Origin: JAFGXF01 sp963732595
GTDB lineage: Bacteria > Chloroflexota > Anaerolineae > Anaerolineales > Anaerolineaceae
Assembly: GCA_963732595.1 (NCBI GenBank)
Contig: CAVSZZ010000002.1
Location: 248,001-312,000, forward strand
Direction of reading: 5' to 3'
Length of the DNA stretch: 64,000 bases
Below the pieces are notes generated by a model. The model worked only from the letters and a program-made list of their open reading frames with translations. It was not told the DNA's origin and ran no database searches. Positions 41,440 to 50,492 of this stretch are shown here, piece by piece (position 1 is the first letter of the stretch; each line of letters opens with the position of its first letter). The translations under genes and the position numbers were made by a program.

Positions 41440-42700
41440 CAGTCTTCCCAGACCAACTCGTAATCTTTAATGTGCACGATCTGCCCCTCCTGGATACCGG
41501 CTTTACGCAGGGCTTCATCCACACCCAGCCGCTCCATGAGTTTCTGGAAACGCCGGATCGAGTCGTCATATTCCCAATAGGTCATTTCCGCAGCCCGCTC
41601 GATGGCCGCCCCTCTCAGGATGAAAGCCATCACCGGAGGGTTCGATGTGGAATTCGCGCGGATCATCGGCTGGCTTGTAGACCGGTAATTCCGTCTTTCT
41701 CCTCGATCACAGGAGCATTCGCCAGTTGCTGGGTTGCCTGCCAGAGCAATTCCTTGACATTCTCACCGGTAACCGCGGAGATCGCCAGCGGCTTGTAGCC
41801 TTTCTTCTCCAGGCTGGCTTTGATCTTGGGCCAGCGTGCCTGGACATCCGGCAGGTCGATCTTGTTGAGCGCCACCACCTGGGGACGGACCTTTAGCCGG
41901 GGATCGAAGAGGGCCATTTCGGCGTTGATCTGGGAGAAATCTGCCAGAGGATCCTCAGAAAGACCATCCAGAAGATGGATGATGGCACGCGTGCGTTGGA
42001 TATGGCGCAGGAACTCAAAGCCGAGCCCTGAGCCGGTATGCGCGCCCTCGATCAAGCCGGGTACATCTGCCAGGACCAGGTTGTTGTCGCCATCCAGCTC
42101 CACCACCCCCAGGTTGGGCTCGATGGTCGTGAAGGGATAATCGGCGATCTTCGGTTTGGCGTTGCTGACCGCAGCTAAAAGGCTTGACTTGCCCGCATTC
42201 GGAATCCCGACGATGGCCACATCCGCGATCAGTTTCAATTCCAGCCTCAGCTCACGTTCCTGCGCCGGGACACCTTTTTCGGCAATTTGCGGTGCCTGAC
42301 GGCGCGAGTTGGCGAAATGCTGGTTTCCGCGCCCTCCCCGGCCGCCTTTGGCGACGGTCAGCCGCTGACCATCAGTGGTCAGATCCCCGATCAGCTCACC
42401 GCTTACCGCATCGTAGATCAGCGTCCCGGGCGGCACTTTGATAATGATATCCGGAGCGGATTTTCCGGACATATTGTTCTTGGAACCACGTCCGCCATCC
42501 TGAGCAGCGAAACGGGTGGTATGCCTGAATTCCGACAGCGTGTTCAGGTGGGTGGTCACCTCGAAGATGATATCCCCGCCCCTTCCGCCATCACCGCCAT
42601 CCGGCCCGCCGCGCGGGACGAATTTTTCGCGGTGGAAATGGACAGCGCCATCTCCACCGCGGCCGGATCGGATCAAAATACGTGCCTGGTCAACGAACAT
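41439..42700 (-). pseudogene. obg: Obg GTPase, C-terminal part broken by two +1 indels
   Basis: Obg (CgtA) is an essential ribosome-assembly/stress GTPase. The first 345-residue frame has the glycine-rich Obg fold (GRGGDGAVHFHREKFVPRGG) and a G domain with GIPNAGKSSLL (G1), DVPGLIEGAHTGSGLG (G3), NKID (G4) and SAVTGE (G5). It then ends early. The Obg C-terminal domain is still present downstream, in two other frames: VYKPADDPREFHIEPSGDGF and then RGAAIERAAEMTYWEYDD through HIKDYELVWED. Removing one A (TTT at 41696-41698, plus strand) and one T (AAA at 41623-41625) gives one continuous protein of about 420 residues. Confidence 0.87.
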
Positions 42701-42711
42701 AGCTTACCTGC

Positions 42712-44034
42712 TTATTTTTTCTTGAATTTCGCCTTGAGAATGTCCTCCAGGGTCGGCTTGCCGATCTCCTGAAGCTCATAGCGGACACGCTGCGTAGGCA
42801 GCTTGATCTTGATGATGCGGTTGAGGTCGATGGGCGTCGCGATTATCACCAGGTCGGCGCCGGATTTGTTGATGGTCGTCTCGAGATCCTTCATCATCGC
42901 TCCACCATAACCCATGGCCGGCAGGATCTTGCCAGTATTGGGGTACTTCTTGTAGGTGTCTGCAATGGATTTGACCGCGAACGGCCGCGGATCGATGATC
43001 TCTGCGGCGCCGAAACGGCGGGCTGCCACAAAACCGGCGCCATAAGCCATTTCACCATGCGTCAGGGTCGGACCGTCTTCGACGACCAGAACACGTTTGC
43101 CACGGATCATTTCGGGTTTATCAACGAACAGCGGTGAAGCTGCTTCGATGACAACTGCCTTGGGGTTGATGGCATGCAGGGCATCCCGCACCGCGATGAC
43201 CGCATTCGGGTCAGCAGTATCCACCTTGTTGATCACGAACACATCGGCCAGGTTGAGATTGGTCTCGCCGGGGTGGTAACGGGTCTCATGACCAGGTCGG
43301 TGGGGATCCGCCACAACGATGTTGAGGTCGGAAACATAAAAGGGGAAGTCATTATTTCCGCCGTCCCACAGGATGATATCGACTTCCTTTTCAGCCTGTC
43401 TGAGGATCGCTTCATAATCGACGCCGGCATAAACAATGATGCCGTTATCCAGATGAGGTTCATACTCCTCACGTTCCTCGATGGTGCATTCGTGTTTGTC
43501 GAGATCCTTGTAGGTGGCGAAACGCTGCACCTTTTGCTTGACCAGATCGCCATAGGGCATCGGGTGGCGAATGGCTGCCACTTTATATCCCAGGTCGCGC
43601 AGGATCAAGGATACGCGGCGGGTGGTTTGGCTCTTGCCCGCGCCCGTGCGCACCGCACAGACCGATACGACCGGCTTGGTCGATTTGATCTGGGTGTATT
43701 TTGTGCCCATCAGACGGAAATCCGCACCGGCAGCATTCACCAGCGAGGCCTTATGCATGACGACCTCATGCGGCACGTCGCTGTAAGCGAAGACCACCTG
43801 ATCCACCTTCAGGGTCTTGATCAACTTGACCAGGTCGCTTTCCGGGTGGATCGGGATGCCCTTCGGGTACTGTTTACCGGCCAGCGCAGCCGGGTACTTG
43901 CGCCCGTCGATGTTGGGGATCTGGGTGGCTGTGAAGGCAACGACTTCGTAGTCGGGATTATCCCTGAAAAAGGTATTGAAGTTGTGGAAATCGCGCCCTG
44001 CAGCGCCCATGATCAGTGTTCGGATTGGTGTCAT
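42712..44034 (-). CDS. Cyclic 2,3-diphosphoglycerate-synthetase-like GTPase/ATPase
   Basis: 440 residues. A Rossmann-like N-terminal domain (LIMGAAGRDFHNFNTFFRDN) is followed by a P-loop domain with Walker A CAVRTGAGKSQTTRRV, a DIILWDGGNNDFPF acidic motif and VINKVDTADPNAV (NKxD). It resembles the family of archaeal cyclic 2,3-diphosphoglycerate synthetase that occurs widely in anaerobic bacteria, where its role is unproven. No phosphoglycerate pathway neighbours. AGGAG about 11 nt before the ATG; 11 nt gap to obg. Confidence 0.85.
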   Translation of the reverse strand: MTPIRTLIMGAAGRDFHNFNTFFRDNPDYEVVAFTATQIPNIDGRKYPAALAGKQYPKGIPIHPESDLVKLIKTLKVDQVVFAYSDVPHEVVMHKASLVNAAGADFRLMGTKYTQIKSTKPVVSVCAVRTGAGKSQTTRRVSLILRDLGYKVAAIRHPMPYGDLVKQKVQRFATYKDLDKHECTIEEREEYEPHLDNGIIVYAGVDYEAILRQAEKEVDIILWDGGNNDFPFYVSDLNIVVADPHRPGHETRYHPGETNLNLADVFVINKVDTADPNAVIAVRDALHAINPKAVVIEAASPLFVDKPEMIRGKRVLVVEDGPTLTHGEMAYGAGFVAARRFGAAEIIDPRPFAVKSIADTYKKYPNTGKILPAMGYGGAMMKDLETTINKSGADLVIIATPIDLNRIIKIKLPTQRVRYELQEIGKPTLEDILKAKFKKK

Positions 44035-44069
44035 ACGCTTTCATTCTCCTTTTTGGTAAATAAAAATGT

Positions 44070-45833
44070 TCACATGACTTCCGGGGTGTTGATCCCCAGA
44101 AGGAAAAGACAATTGCCGATCGCTTGTCGTGCTGCAGCGGTCAACTTCAAGCGGAAGGTCCGCGTGACTTCATCTGCCTGCAATACCGGGCAGTCTTTGT
44201 AAAAGTCGTTAAAGGCCTTGGCTAGATCATAGGCCAGGTTGGCGATGGTCATCGGCTTGTAATCCGCGGCTGCCTTCTGGACTTCATCCGGCAAGCGCGC
44301 GATCAGGTCGACCAGCGTGATCTCAGCCGGTTGAAGCCCAACCGGCGTGGGTGTGTCGCCGGTAGGCAAGCCACCCGCTTTTCGCAGGATGCTGCCCGCG
44401 CGCACGCAGGCATACTGCATATAGGGCGCTGCCTGGCCGTTGAGGTCCAGCGCAGATTCCCAATCAAAGGTGACCACCTTGCCGCTTTCGCGCGAGACCA
44501 TCGGGTACTTGATCGATCCCAGTGCAACTGCCCTGGCCACTTCATCTTTTTGAGCTTCGGGGAGGTCAGCATTCTTCTCCTCCACGATCTGTCGGGCACG
44601 CCGGGTGGCTTCACGCACCAGGTCCTCCAGTAACACAACTGACCCTTCACGCGAGGAGATGGTGACATTACCCGGTAAATTGACGATCTCATAAGCCAGG
44701 TGATACAGATCCTTCGCCCAGGGATATCCCATCAATTCGATGGTCTTGAAGATCTGCGAGAGGTAAAGTGCCTGGCGCACGTCCACGACCCAGACCGCCC
44801 GGTCGAGCTTGAATTGCTCCATTTTCTTGACCGTCAGCGGGAGGTCCTTGGTGGCATACAGCGAACTGCCATCGGAGCGCAGGACGACCAACACGCGGTA
44901 CTTGTCCTTTGTGCCGGCCAGCTCGTCCAGGGGAATGAACACCGATCCACCGCTTGGGCGCTCGTCGCGCGCAATACCCCGGGTGATCAGGTCTTCGACG
45001 ATGTCCTTGCCGCTCTCTTCTTCTTCGCTTTCATAAAATACATGATCGAACTTCACGCCCATCATGCGATAAATGTCATCAAAACCTTCAAGAGACCAGC
45101 GGCGGGTCTTTTCCCAGAGCGCCACCAATTCAGGGTCGCGCGCATCCCAGCGCTGAAACAGCGCCCGGACGGCTTTTTCGATCTCGGGATCGGAGTGGAA
45201 ATAATTATCCGCTTCGGTGTAGATATCGCCCAGCCAGCGGATGCGGTCCGTCCCGGGTTCTTCGCCGTTGTGATGGGTGAGGTAGTTCCACATCCACTTC
45301 ATCACATGCAGACCGATGTCGCCGATGTAATTGGCACGGACGACTTCCCATCCGGCGAATTCCAAAATATTCGAGACGGCCGCGCCCAGCATGAGCGTGC
45401 GCAGGTGACCGACATGGAAAGCCTTGTGGGTGTTGGGTTGTGAGAACTCGACCATCACGCGCAAATGCTTGGCCTCGCCGGCGCCGAAATGAGCGCCATC
45501 ACCCAGGACGGTCTCCACCACCTTGCGGGTATATTCCGCAGGCAGGAAGTACAGGTTGAGGTAGCCTTTGACCGGTTCGACCCGTTCGAATCCTTCAGGC
45601 GTGCCGAGCTTCTCAGCGACCAGGTGAGCGATCTCGTCCGCACGCTGCTGAACGGGTATTTTCACCCCGGATCGTTTGACGTCCTCGGATGCCAGCTGGA
45701 AGAAGGAGGTGGCAATGCCCCAGTGACCGGCAAACGGGATCCAGGCCCACTGAACCTTGGGTTCGGGCAGACCAAGTTCCGCGCAAATATCGGTGATGCA
45801 CCGGGCAATGTCTTGTTTTTCGAGTTCGAACAT
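44070..45833 (-). CDS. argS: Arginyl-tRNA synthetase
   Basis: About 587 residues from ATG 45833 (AGGA upstream); the longer frame to 45869 lacks a ribosome site. N-terminal tRNA-recognition domain, then the class I motif HKAFHVGHLRT (HxGH). The KMSKS loop is replaced by VTISSREGSVVLLEDLV, as in many archaeal-type ArgRS, and the C-terminal DALR domain (LAYDLAKAFNDFYKDCPV) is present. Charges tRNA-Arg. Transcribed after rpsT but separated from it by a terminator. Confidence 0.95.
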   Translation of the reverse strand: MFELEKQDIARCITDICAELGLPEPKVQWAWIPFAGHWGIATSFFQLASEDVKRSGVKIPVQQRADEIAHLVAEKLGTPEGFERVEPVKGYLNLYFLPAEYTRKVVETVLGDGAHFGAGEAKHLRVMVEFSQPNTHKAFHVGHLRTLMLGAAVSNILEFAGWEVVRANYIGDIGLHVMKWMWNYLTHHNGEEPGTDRIRWLGDIYTEADNYFHSDPEIEKAVRALFQRWDARDPELVALWEKTRRWSLEGFDDIYRMMGVKFDHVFYESEEEESGKDIVEDLITRGIARDERPSGGSVFIPLDELAGTKDKYRVLVVLRSDGSSLYATKDLPLTVKKMEQFKLDRAVWVVDVRQALYLSQIFKTIELMGYPWAKDLYHLAYEIVNLPGNVTISSREGSVVLLEDLVREATRRARQIVEEKNADLPEAQKDEVARAVALGSIKYPMVSRESGKVVTFDWESALDLNGQAAPYMQYACVRAGSILRKAGGLPTGDTPTPVGLQPAEITLVDLIARLPDEVQKAAADYKPMTIANLAYDLAKAFNDFYKDCPVLQADEVTRTFRLKLTAAARQAIGNCLFLLGINTPEVM

Positions 45834-45851
45834 GCTGTCCTGGTTTTCGAT

Positions 45852-45878
45852 AAAAAAGCGGGAGCCCAAGGCTCCCGC
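45852..45878 (-). terminator. Intrinsic terminator of rpsT
   Basis: Perfect 9-bp GC-rich stem (GCGGGAGCC / GGCTCCCGC) with a 3-nt loop, then six T on the minus strand. Confidence 0.9.
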
Positions 45879-45922
45879 TGGTGGTAGTGATTGCTGCGGT
45901 CGAAAAGCGCGAGCGCTTCAGC

Positions 45923-46195
45923 TTACTTTTCGAGCGTCGCGAGCTTCTTCATCAGACGGCTCTTGCGCCGGGCGGCATTATTCTTGTGAATGATGCCTTT
46001 CTGGGCGGCCTTGTCGAGCGCGCTGATGGCTTCCAGGGTGGCCACCGCGGTTTCCTTGCTGGGTTTCTTGGCGCCATCGATTTCGGCGCGCGCTTTCTGA
46101 ACAGCCGTGCGGGCGCTGCCGCGGTAAACGCGATTCTTGACGCGTTTCACGTTGTTTTGTTTATTACGCTTGATTGCAGACTTAATATTAGCCAA
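45923..46195 (-). CDS. rpsT: 30S ribosomal protein S20
   Basis: 90 residues, very basic: MANIKSAIKRNKQNNVKRVKN, then IHKNNAARRKSRLMKKLATL, the usual S20 ends. Binds 16S rRNA early in 30S assembly. GGAGG precedes the ATG. Monocistronic, ending in the terminator at 45852-45878. Confidence 0.97.
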   Translation of the reverse strand: MANIKSAIKRNKQNNVKRVKNRVYRGSARTAVQKARAEIDGAKKPSKETAVATLEAISALDKAAQKGIIHKNNAARRKSRLMKKLATLEK

Positions 46196-46375
46196 ACTGA
46201 ACCTCCAAAATTGATCGAACGAGGGCTAATTTTACCATAGCAATGCCTGGTGTCCAGATTAAAAGAGGAAATTAACTAAATGTATTCGATTGGATTTATC
46301 TCTAATAACGCTTATTGCGCAAGGTAAAAGAACGAAACATAAAGTCGAGCTCATTTATCACTAATTCGGTTACTC

Positions 46376-46834
46376 TCAACCAATACCGAATAATTCATTA
46401 TAAGAAATTTCTTCAATATCTGGTTTTATTTGTGATAATTCTCGTTCGAGGAAAAAGAACTTATCAGATAGAAGCATGTTTGGAGTTAGATAACGGTTAT
46501 GTTCAGGTGGTACAGTTTGATTACCATCCCAACAAGCAAATAATTCAATCAATTTTGTGTTTTTCAATTGTTTATCGAGATATATGGCAAACGCATCCAA
46601 AGAAGCACGTTTCATCGGGCGCTCATCATCGTCGTCCTGTGGGTATTCACCAGCTTGAAAGCCACATCCACAACCTTCATATGCACCGACATAGTATACA
46701 TACGGCAATTGAAATTGCTTCCGAATAATCTCATCTGATTCGATAAGTTCAGTAACTTGTAAATCTGGATTTGCTTCATCCCTCTTTATTAGTTCCAAAG
46801 GTTGATCAGCAGCGATATAGATCATCATACACAT
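46376..46834 (-). CDS. AT-rich orphan gene, GCGCGF-motif protein
   Basis: About 152 residues from ATG 46834 (MCMMIYIAADQPLELI); the frame extends to 46915 but the conserved-looking part begins here. A distinctive cysteine/glycine motif YVGAYEGCGCGFQAGEYPQDDDDER is central. I recognise the general pattern (MC..IYIAAD at the start, then EGCGCGF) as a small uncharacterised bacterial family without known function; the Cys-rich motif might bind a metal. Base composition is clearly more AT-rich than the flanking genes and dispersed repeats lie just upstream, so recent acquisition is likely. Confidence 0.65.
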   Translation of the reverse strand: MCMMIYIAADQPLELIKRDEANPDLQVTELIESDEIIRKQFQLPYVYYVGAYEGCGCGFQAGEYPQDDDDERPMKRASLDAFAIYLDKQLKNTKLIELFACWDGNQTVPPEHNRYLTPNMLLSDKFFFLERELSQIKPDIEEISYNELFGIG

Positions 46835-46915
46835 AATAATTTGACCTGAATGAGTGATACTAAGATGAATTTCGGAATTCCCTTCGCTCAAATTATAAAG
46901 CACATGGCTAGACAA

Positions 46916-47250
46916 TAGGTTGGATTACCTATTAAAGAACAGGAGGGCGGTGCGATGCACCGCCTCTACCAGAATTGCTTCGCGTCCTTCGCGTACTTTG
47001 CGGTGAAATGGTTGTTGGGTTTCGCTTCCCCAGGGTGCGTCGACCACTAGGGAGACGCTCCGGGGGACATCGCGAGTATTACGAGCAGGTGTCGCTTTAC
47101 CCAACATACAAATATCCTTGTCGATCTTCGCGCTCTTAGCGGTAATTAAACTTCCAAAATGGCGGGTATTGAAACCCGCCCTACTATCTCCTTCGTGCAC
47201 TTCGTGTTCTCACAAGCGCCCTTTCGGGTTGTGGTTCATCATTACGTTTT
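46916..47250. repeat. Patch of dispersed intergenic palindromic repeats
   Basis: Non-coding. Two hairpins: GGCGGTGC/GCACCGCC at 46946-46964 and GGCGGGT/ACCCGCC at 47161-47180. Also three related strings: CTTCGCGTCCTTCGCG with CTTTGCGGTGAAA at 46978-47008, TCTTCGCGCTCTTAGCGG at 47125-47142, and CTTCGTGCACTTCGTG near 47191. I recognise these strings as typical of short repeats scattered between genes in Chloroflexota genomes; origin unknown. Confidence 0.6.
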
Positions 47251-47273
47251 CAATTATGGTATGATTATTTCAT

Positions 47274-47651
47274 CGAGGCTGGTCGGATGAGCGCGGGTTC
47301 TTCGGAACTCGAGGAAAGTCCGCTCTCCACAGGGCAAGGTGCCGGGTAACACCCGGAGCGGTAATGCGCTGGACAGGGTCACAGAGATAAACCGCCGGAG
47401 CGATCCGGCAAGGGTGAAAAGGTGGTGTAAGAGACCACCGCACCGGCCGTAATGCCGGTGGCCAGATAACCCCCACCTGGAGCAAGGTCAAGCAGGGACG
47501 CGCGCCCCCTTCGGGAGGTGCCAGCGGCGGCCCGCCGCACAAATCCCGGGTAGACCGCATGAGCCTGGCGGCGACGCCAGGTCGAGAGAGATGCTCATCA
47601 AGCCGGTGCAACTCCGGTAAACAGAAAGCGGCTTATAGACTAGCCTTTGAT
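47274..47651 (+). ncRNA. rnpB: RNase P RNA (class A)
   Basis: Catalytic RNA of RNase P, which matures tRNA 5' ends. The P4 strands are GAGGAAAGTCCG (47311-47322) and ACAGAAAGCGGCTTATAG near the 3' end. Universal pieces such as ACAGAGATAAACCGCC and AGGGTGAAAAGGTGGTGTAAGAG are present. P1 closes between AGGCTGGTC (47278-47286) and GACTAGCCT (47638-47646). A TATGAT at 47262-47267 fits a -10 box, and a terminator follows. Ends are estimated from P1. Confidence 0.96.
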
Positions 47652-47656
47652 GATAT

Positions 47657-47687
47657 GATCCCCGTTGAAAGACGGGGATCACCTTTT
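47657..47687 (+). terminator. Intrinsic terminator of rnpB
   Basis: Perfect 9-bp stem (GATCCCCGT / ACGGGGATC) with a 6-nt loop followed by ACCTTTTCC. Confidence 0.85.
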
Positions 47688-47706
47688 CCTGCTGTGAGGA
47701 TGCGTG

Positions 47707-48168
47707 ATGGAAAAATACGAATTTGATGGGATCATACATTCCGCCGGGGAAGGGGGCGGTGCGTATGTCACCTTTCCCTACGACCCTACGACCTGTTTTG
47801 GCAAGAAGAATCTCATCCCGATCGAATGCACCTTTGACGGGGTCCCCTACCGCGGGTCGATCGCCAACATGGGCGCCGGTCCGTGCATCGGTGTCTTGAA
47901 AGCCATCCGCGAAAAGCTTGGCAAGGGTCCCGGAGACAGCATCCATGTGGTGGTCTGGCAGGATACGGCAGCACGCCAGGTGGATACGCCCCCCGATCTG
48001 GCAGCTGCCTTGAAGGATAACTCCATCGCTGCGGCTGCCTGGGAGAAACTCTCCTTCTCCCACAAACGGGAATATGTCGATGCCATCCTGGACGCTAAAA
48101 AGGAAGAGACCCGCCGGACGCGCATCCTTAAAACGATCGATGCGCTTGTCCATAATAAATCCCGGTAA
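47707..48168 (+). CDS. DUF1905/YdeI-type protein
   Basis: 153 residues. The N-terminal DUF1905 domain (YEFDGIIHSAGEGGGAYVTFPYD ... GKGPGDSIHVVVWQD) is followed by a YdeI/OmpD-associated-like tail (AAWEKLSFSHKREYVDAILDAKKEETRRTR). Often called bacteriocin-protection-like, but no function is established. Start ATG 47707 rather than the GTG at 47704 because GAGG is better placed. Confidence 0.85.
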   Translation: MEKYEFDGIIHSAGEGGGAYVTFPYDPTTCFGKKNLIPIECTFDGVPYRGSIANMGAGPCIGVLKAIREKLGKGPGDSIHVVVWQDTAARQVDTPPDLAAALKDNSIAAAAWEKLSFSHKREYVDAILDAKKEETRRTRILKTIDALVHNKSR

Positions 48169-48175
48169 GGGAAGG

Positions 48176-48181
48176 TATAAT
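48176..48181 (+). promoter_or_regulatory. Candidate -10 box of the methyltransferase-glycosyltransferase gene
   Basis: Consensus TATAAT about 42 nt before the GTG at 48223. No good -35 is visible. Confidence 0.35.
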
Positions 48182-48222
48182 CGCTCCGTAAGGCATGCCA
48201 TGCCTAACTGAGACATTCATCC

Positions 48223-49674
48223 GTGACCAAACCCGATCCAACCTCCCTCCCCATGCTAGCAGATCAGTATCGCGAAGTCCGGCGTACCCATTGGGACGCT
48301 GTGACCATCAACGCACAGAAACATAAAAGCCTGGGTGGATATTATCATCGCCGCCTGCGGGAGGTTTTCGGTTTTCATATTCCAACCAACAGCAGCATCC
48401 TTGAGATCGGCAGCGGATCAGGCGACCTGTTAGCCAGCCTGGCTTCTGATTTCAGCGTTGGAATTGACTTTTCAACTGAAGCGGTCCAGCAGGCGCACCT
48501 CAGCCACCCGGAATGCCGTTTCCTGCTGGCCGATGGGCATAAGCTGCCACTGGCTGGCAGCTTTGATATCATCATCCTTTCAGACCTCCTGAATGATGTC
48601 TTCGATGTTCAGGCTCTCCTCGGTGAAGTGAGGCGGCTGTGCCACCCCGGGACGCGTATCCTGATCAACAGCTACAGCCGGGTCTGGCAGCTGCCGCTCT
48701 GGCTGGCCGAAAGGACCGGGGCTGCCAAGGCCAATTTGCCCCAGAACTGGTTAACCCCCGAAGATATCCACAACCTGACCGGTTTGTCGGATCTCGAAGT
48801 CGTCAGGCACTGGCTGGAACTCGTGCTGCCGGTCAACATCCCGCTGCTATCATCTTTTTGCAATAAAATCCTGGCCAGGCTGTGGCCTTTCAACACGCTC
48901 GGCCTCACCAATTGCTATTTGGTGCGTCCGCAGCTGCCTCATTTGGAGAAGCATCGCTATTCGGTCAGCATCCTCATCCCCGCCCGGAACGAGGCCGGGA
49001 ATATCCCCGAGGTGTTCAGGCGATTGAAACCCTTCGGCAGATCACTCGAGCTGATCTTCGTGGAAGGTCATTCGATCGACGACACGTGGAAAGTGATCCA
49101 ACGCGAGGTGAAGAAGCACCCCGAATTCGCCTGCCGGACCCTGCAGCAAACCGGCACCGGTAAGGCGGATGCAGTCCGGACCGGGTTCGAGATTGCCAGC
49201 GGGGATATTCTCATGATCCTGGATGCCGACCTGACCGTCCCGCCGGAGTATCTGGAGCGTTTCTACCAGGCACTGGCCACGCATAAGGGCGAGTTCATTA
49301 ACGGGGTCCGGCTGGTCTATCCCCTGCCACGGGAATCGATGCAGTTCTTCAACTTCATCGGCAACAAGTTCTTCAGCCTGGCATTCACCTGGCTGCTTGG
49401 GCAGCCGGTCAAGGATACCCTGTGCGGCACCAAGGTGCTCTTTCGCGAGGATTACCGGCGCATTGCTGCCAACCGGGAGGTTTTTGGGGACTTTGATCCT
49501 TTCGGGGACTTTGACCTGCTGTTCGGTGCCGCCCGGCTGGGCTTGAAGATCGTCGACATTCCCATCCGGTACCAGGAACGTACTTATGGCTCGACCAATA
49601 TCAGCCGCTACCGGCACGGGGCGTTGTTATTCAAGATGATATTCTTCGCCGCGCGGCGCTTGAAATTCATTTAA
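48223..49674 (+). CDS. Methyltransferase-glycosyltransferase fusion protein
   Basis: 483 residues with two domains. Residues 25-230 are a class I SAM methyltransferase (ILEIGSGSGDLLASLASDFS motif I, LLADGHKLPLAGSFDIII). Residues 245-483 are a GT-A family 2 glycosyltransferase of the dolichol-phosphate-mannose/polyprenyl-phosphate kind: VSILIPARNEAGNIPEVF, VEGHSIDDTW, GDILMILDADLTVPPE (DxD) and GTKVLFREDYRRI. There is no membrane domain beyond a hydrophobic patch. Likely role: transfer of a sugar to a lipid carrier with linked methylation, inferred. The GTG start has no clear ribosome site, so the true N-terminus may be ATG 48253 (MLADQYREVRR). Confidence 0.85.
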   Translation: MTKPDPTSLPMLADQYREVRRTHWDAVTINAQKHKSLGGYYHRRLREVFGFHIPTNSSILEIGSGSGDLLASLASDFSVGIDFSTEAVQQAHLSHPECRFLLADGHKLPLAGSFDIIILSDLLNDVFDVQALLGEVRRLCHPGTRILINSYSRVWQLPLWLAERTGAAKANLPQNWLTPEDIHNLTGLSDLEVVRHWLELVLPVNIPLLSSFCNKILARLWPFNTLGLTNCYLVRPQLPHLEKHRYSVSILIPARNEAGNIPEVFRRLKPFGRSLELIFVEGHSIDDTWKVIQREVKKHPEFACRTLQQTGTGKADAVRTGFEIASGDILMILDADLTVPPEYLERFYQALATHKGEFINGVRLVYPLPRESMQFFNFIGNKFFSLAFTWLLGQPVKDTLCGTKVLFREDYRRIAANREVFGDFDPFGDFDLLFGAARLGLKIVDIPIRYQERTYGSTNISRYRHGALLFKMIFFAARRLKFI

Positions 49675-49687
49675 ACCTGATTAATAC

Positions 49688-49720
49688 AAAAGTGGACGCG
49701 TATGCGTCCACTTTTCATTT
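49688..49720. terminator. Bidirectional intrinsic terminator
   Basis: Perfect 12-bp stem (AAAAGTGGACGC / GCGTCCACTTTT) with a 4-nt loop, between two convergent genes. Confidence 0.93.
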
Positions 49721-49729
49721 AATAACAGG

Positions 49730-50431
49730 TCACTGTTGAGATTTGACCAACCAGTAATTGTTCCAATCCCCTTCAGCCGTCCAACCCGCGCGGGTGGAAC
49801 TTCGAGAGACGACACTCCACCAGACATAGACACCCATGCAAGCCGGCCCGTCAACGATATTGACAAACTCTCCCGGTTCGAGCGTCCCGGTGAGGAGGGC
49901 TTCCGTGCTGGGTTTATCACGCAGGTTATTTTCAACCGGCGGGTTAAGTGAAACCATGGCCACATCCCCTTTGTGTAACACGGATGGATACGCATTCGGG
50001 CAGGCGGAATACGCTCCCGCCATTGGCGTGCGGGTGGGCAGAATGATTACTGGTGGTGGAGCCACCGTAAAGGTCAGCGTGGGTGGGATGAGGGTCAGGG
50101 TGGCGGTTGCGGTGGCCGGCGGCATTTGTGCCGTGGAGGTCATGCCCACAATGGCTGCCAGGGTGCCAGCGATATCCTGAGTTGGGACCGGTTGCGCGAG
50201 TTGCTGGTCTCGCTGTGTCAGCATGACCGCCATCAGGATCACCAGGATGGCCACCACGGCCAACAGGATCAGAGTGCCCGGGGAAGTCAGGTCAAGCAAT
50301 GACTTCCTGGATTTACTGGCGGCACCTTTCTCAGGTGCCGGAGTGGGTTCACTTATCTTCAGGCGTTTGCCTGTCTGTGGGCAGAATTTTGTACCTTCAG
50401 GATGGTTTTGATTGCAAAATGGACACTTCAT
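49730..50431 (-). CDS. Zinc-ribbon, single-pass membrane protein with an extracellular SH3-like domain
   Basis: 233 residues. An N-terminal zinc ribbon (CPFCNQNHPEGTKFCPQTG; C-x2-C...C without a fourth close Cys) is followed by one membrane helix (ILLAVVAILVILMAVML). Next come a threonine/proline-rich linker (PPATATATLTLIPPTLTFT) and a C-terminal SH3-like domain (GDVAMVSLNPPVENNLRDKPS, then LEPGEFVNIVDGPACMGVYVWWSV). This layout is common in Anaerolineae and is of unknown role; SH3b-type tails often bind cell-wall material. Confidence 0.8.
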   Translation of the reverse strand: MKCPFCNQNHPEGTKFCPQTGKRLKISEPTPAPEKGAASKSRKSLLDLTSPGTLILLAVVAILVILMAVMLTQRDQQLAQPVPTQDIAGTLAAIVGMTSTAQMPPATATATLTLIPPTLTFTVAPPPVIILPTRTPMAGAYSACPNAYPSVLHKGDVAMVSLNPPVENNLRDKPSTEALLTGTLEPGEFVNIVDGPACMGVYVWWSVVSRSSTRAGWTAEGDWNNYWLVKSQQ

Positions 50432-50492
50432 TCGAGCTCCTGTACGATTCGGATCTTTCGATTAATCAGTTTACTTCAACTGACAATCAGCG

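Noticed and set aside
43174..44202. Long plus-strand open frame opposite the cPGS-like GTPase gene
   Set aside because: Antisense shadow: the opposite strand encodes a conserved P-loop protein along the whole stretch.
47270..47611. Minus-strand frame of 113 codons over the RNase P RNA
   Set aside because: The DNA is explained by a structured RNA with all conserved core elements.
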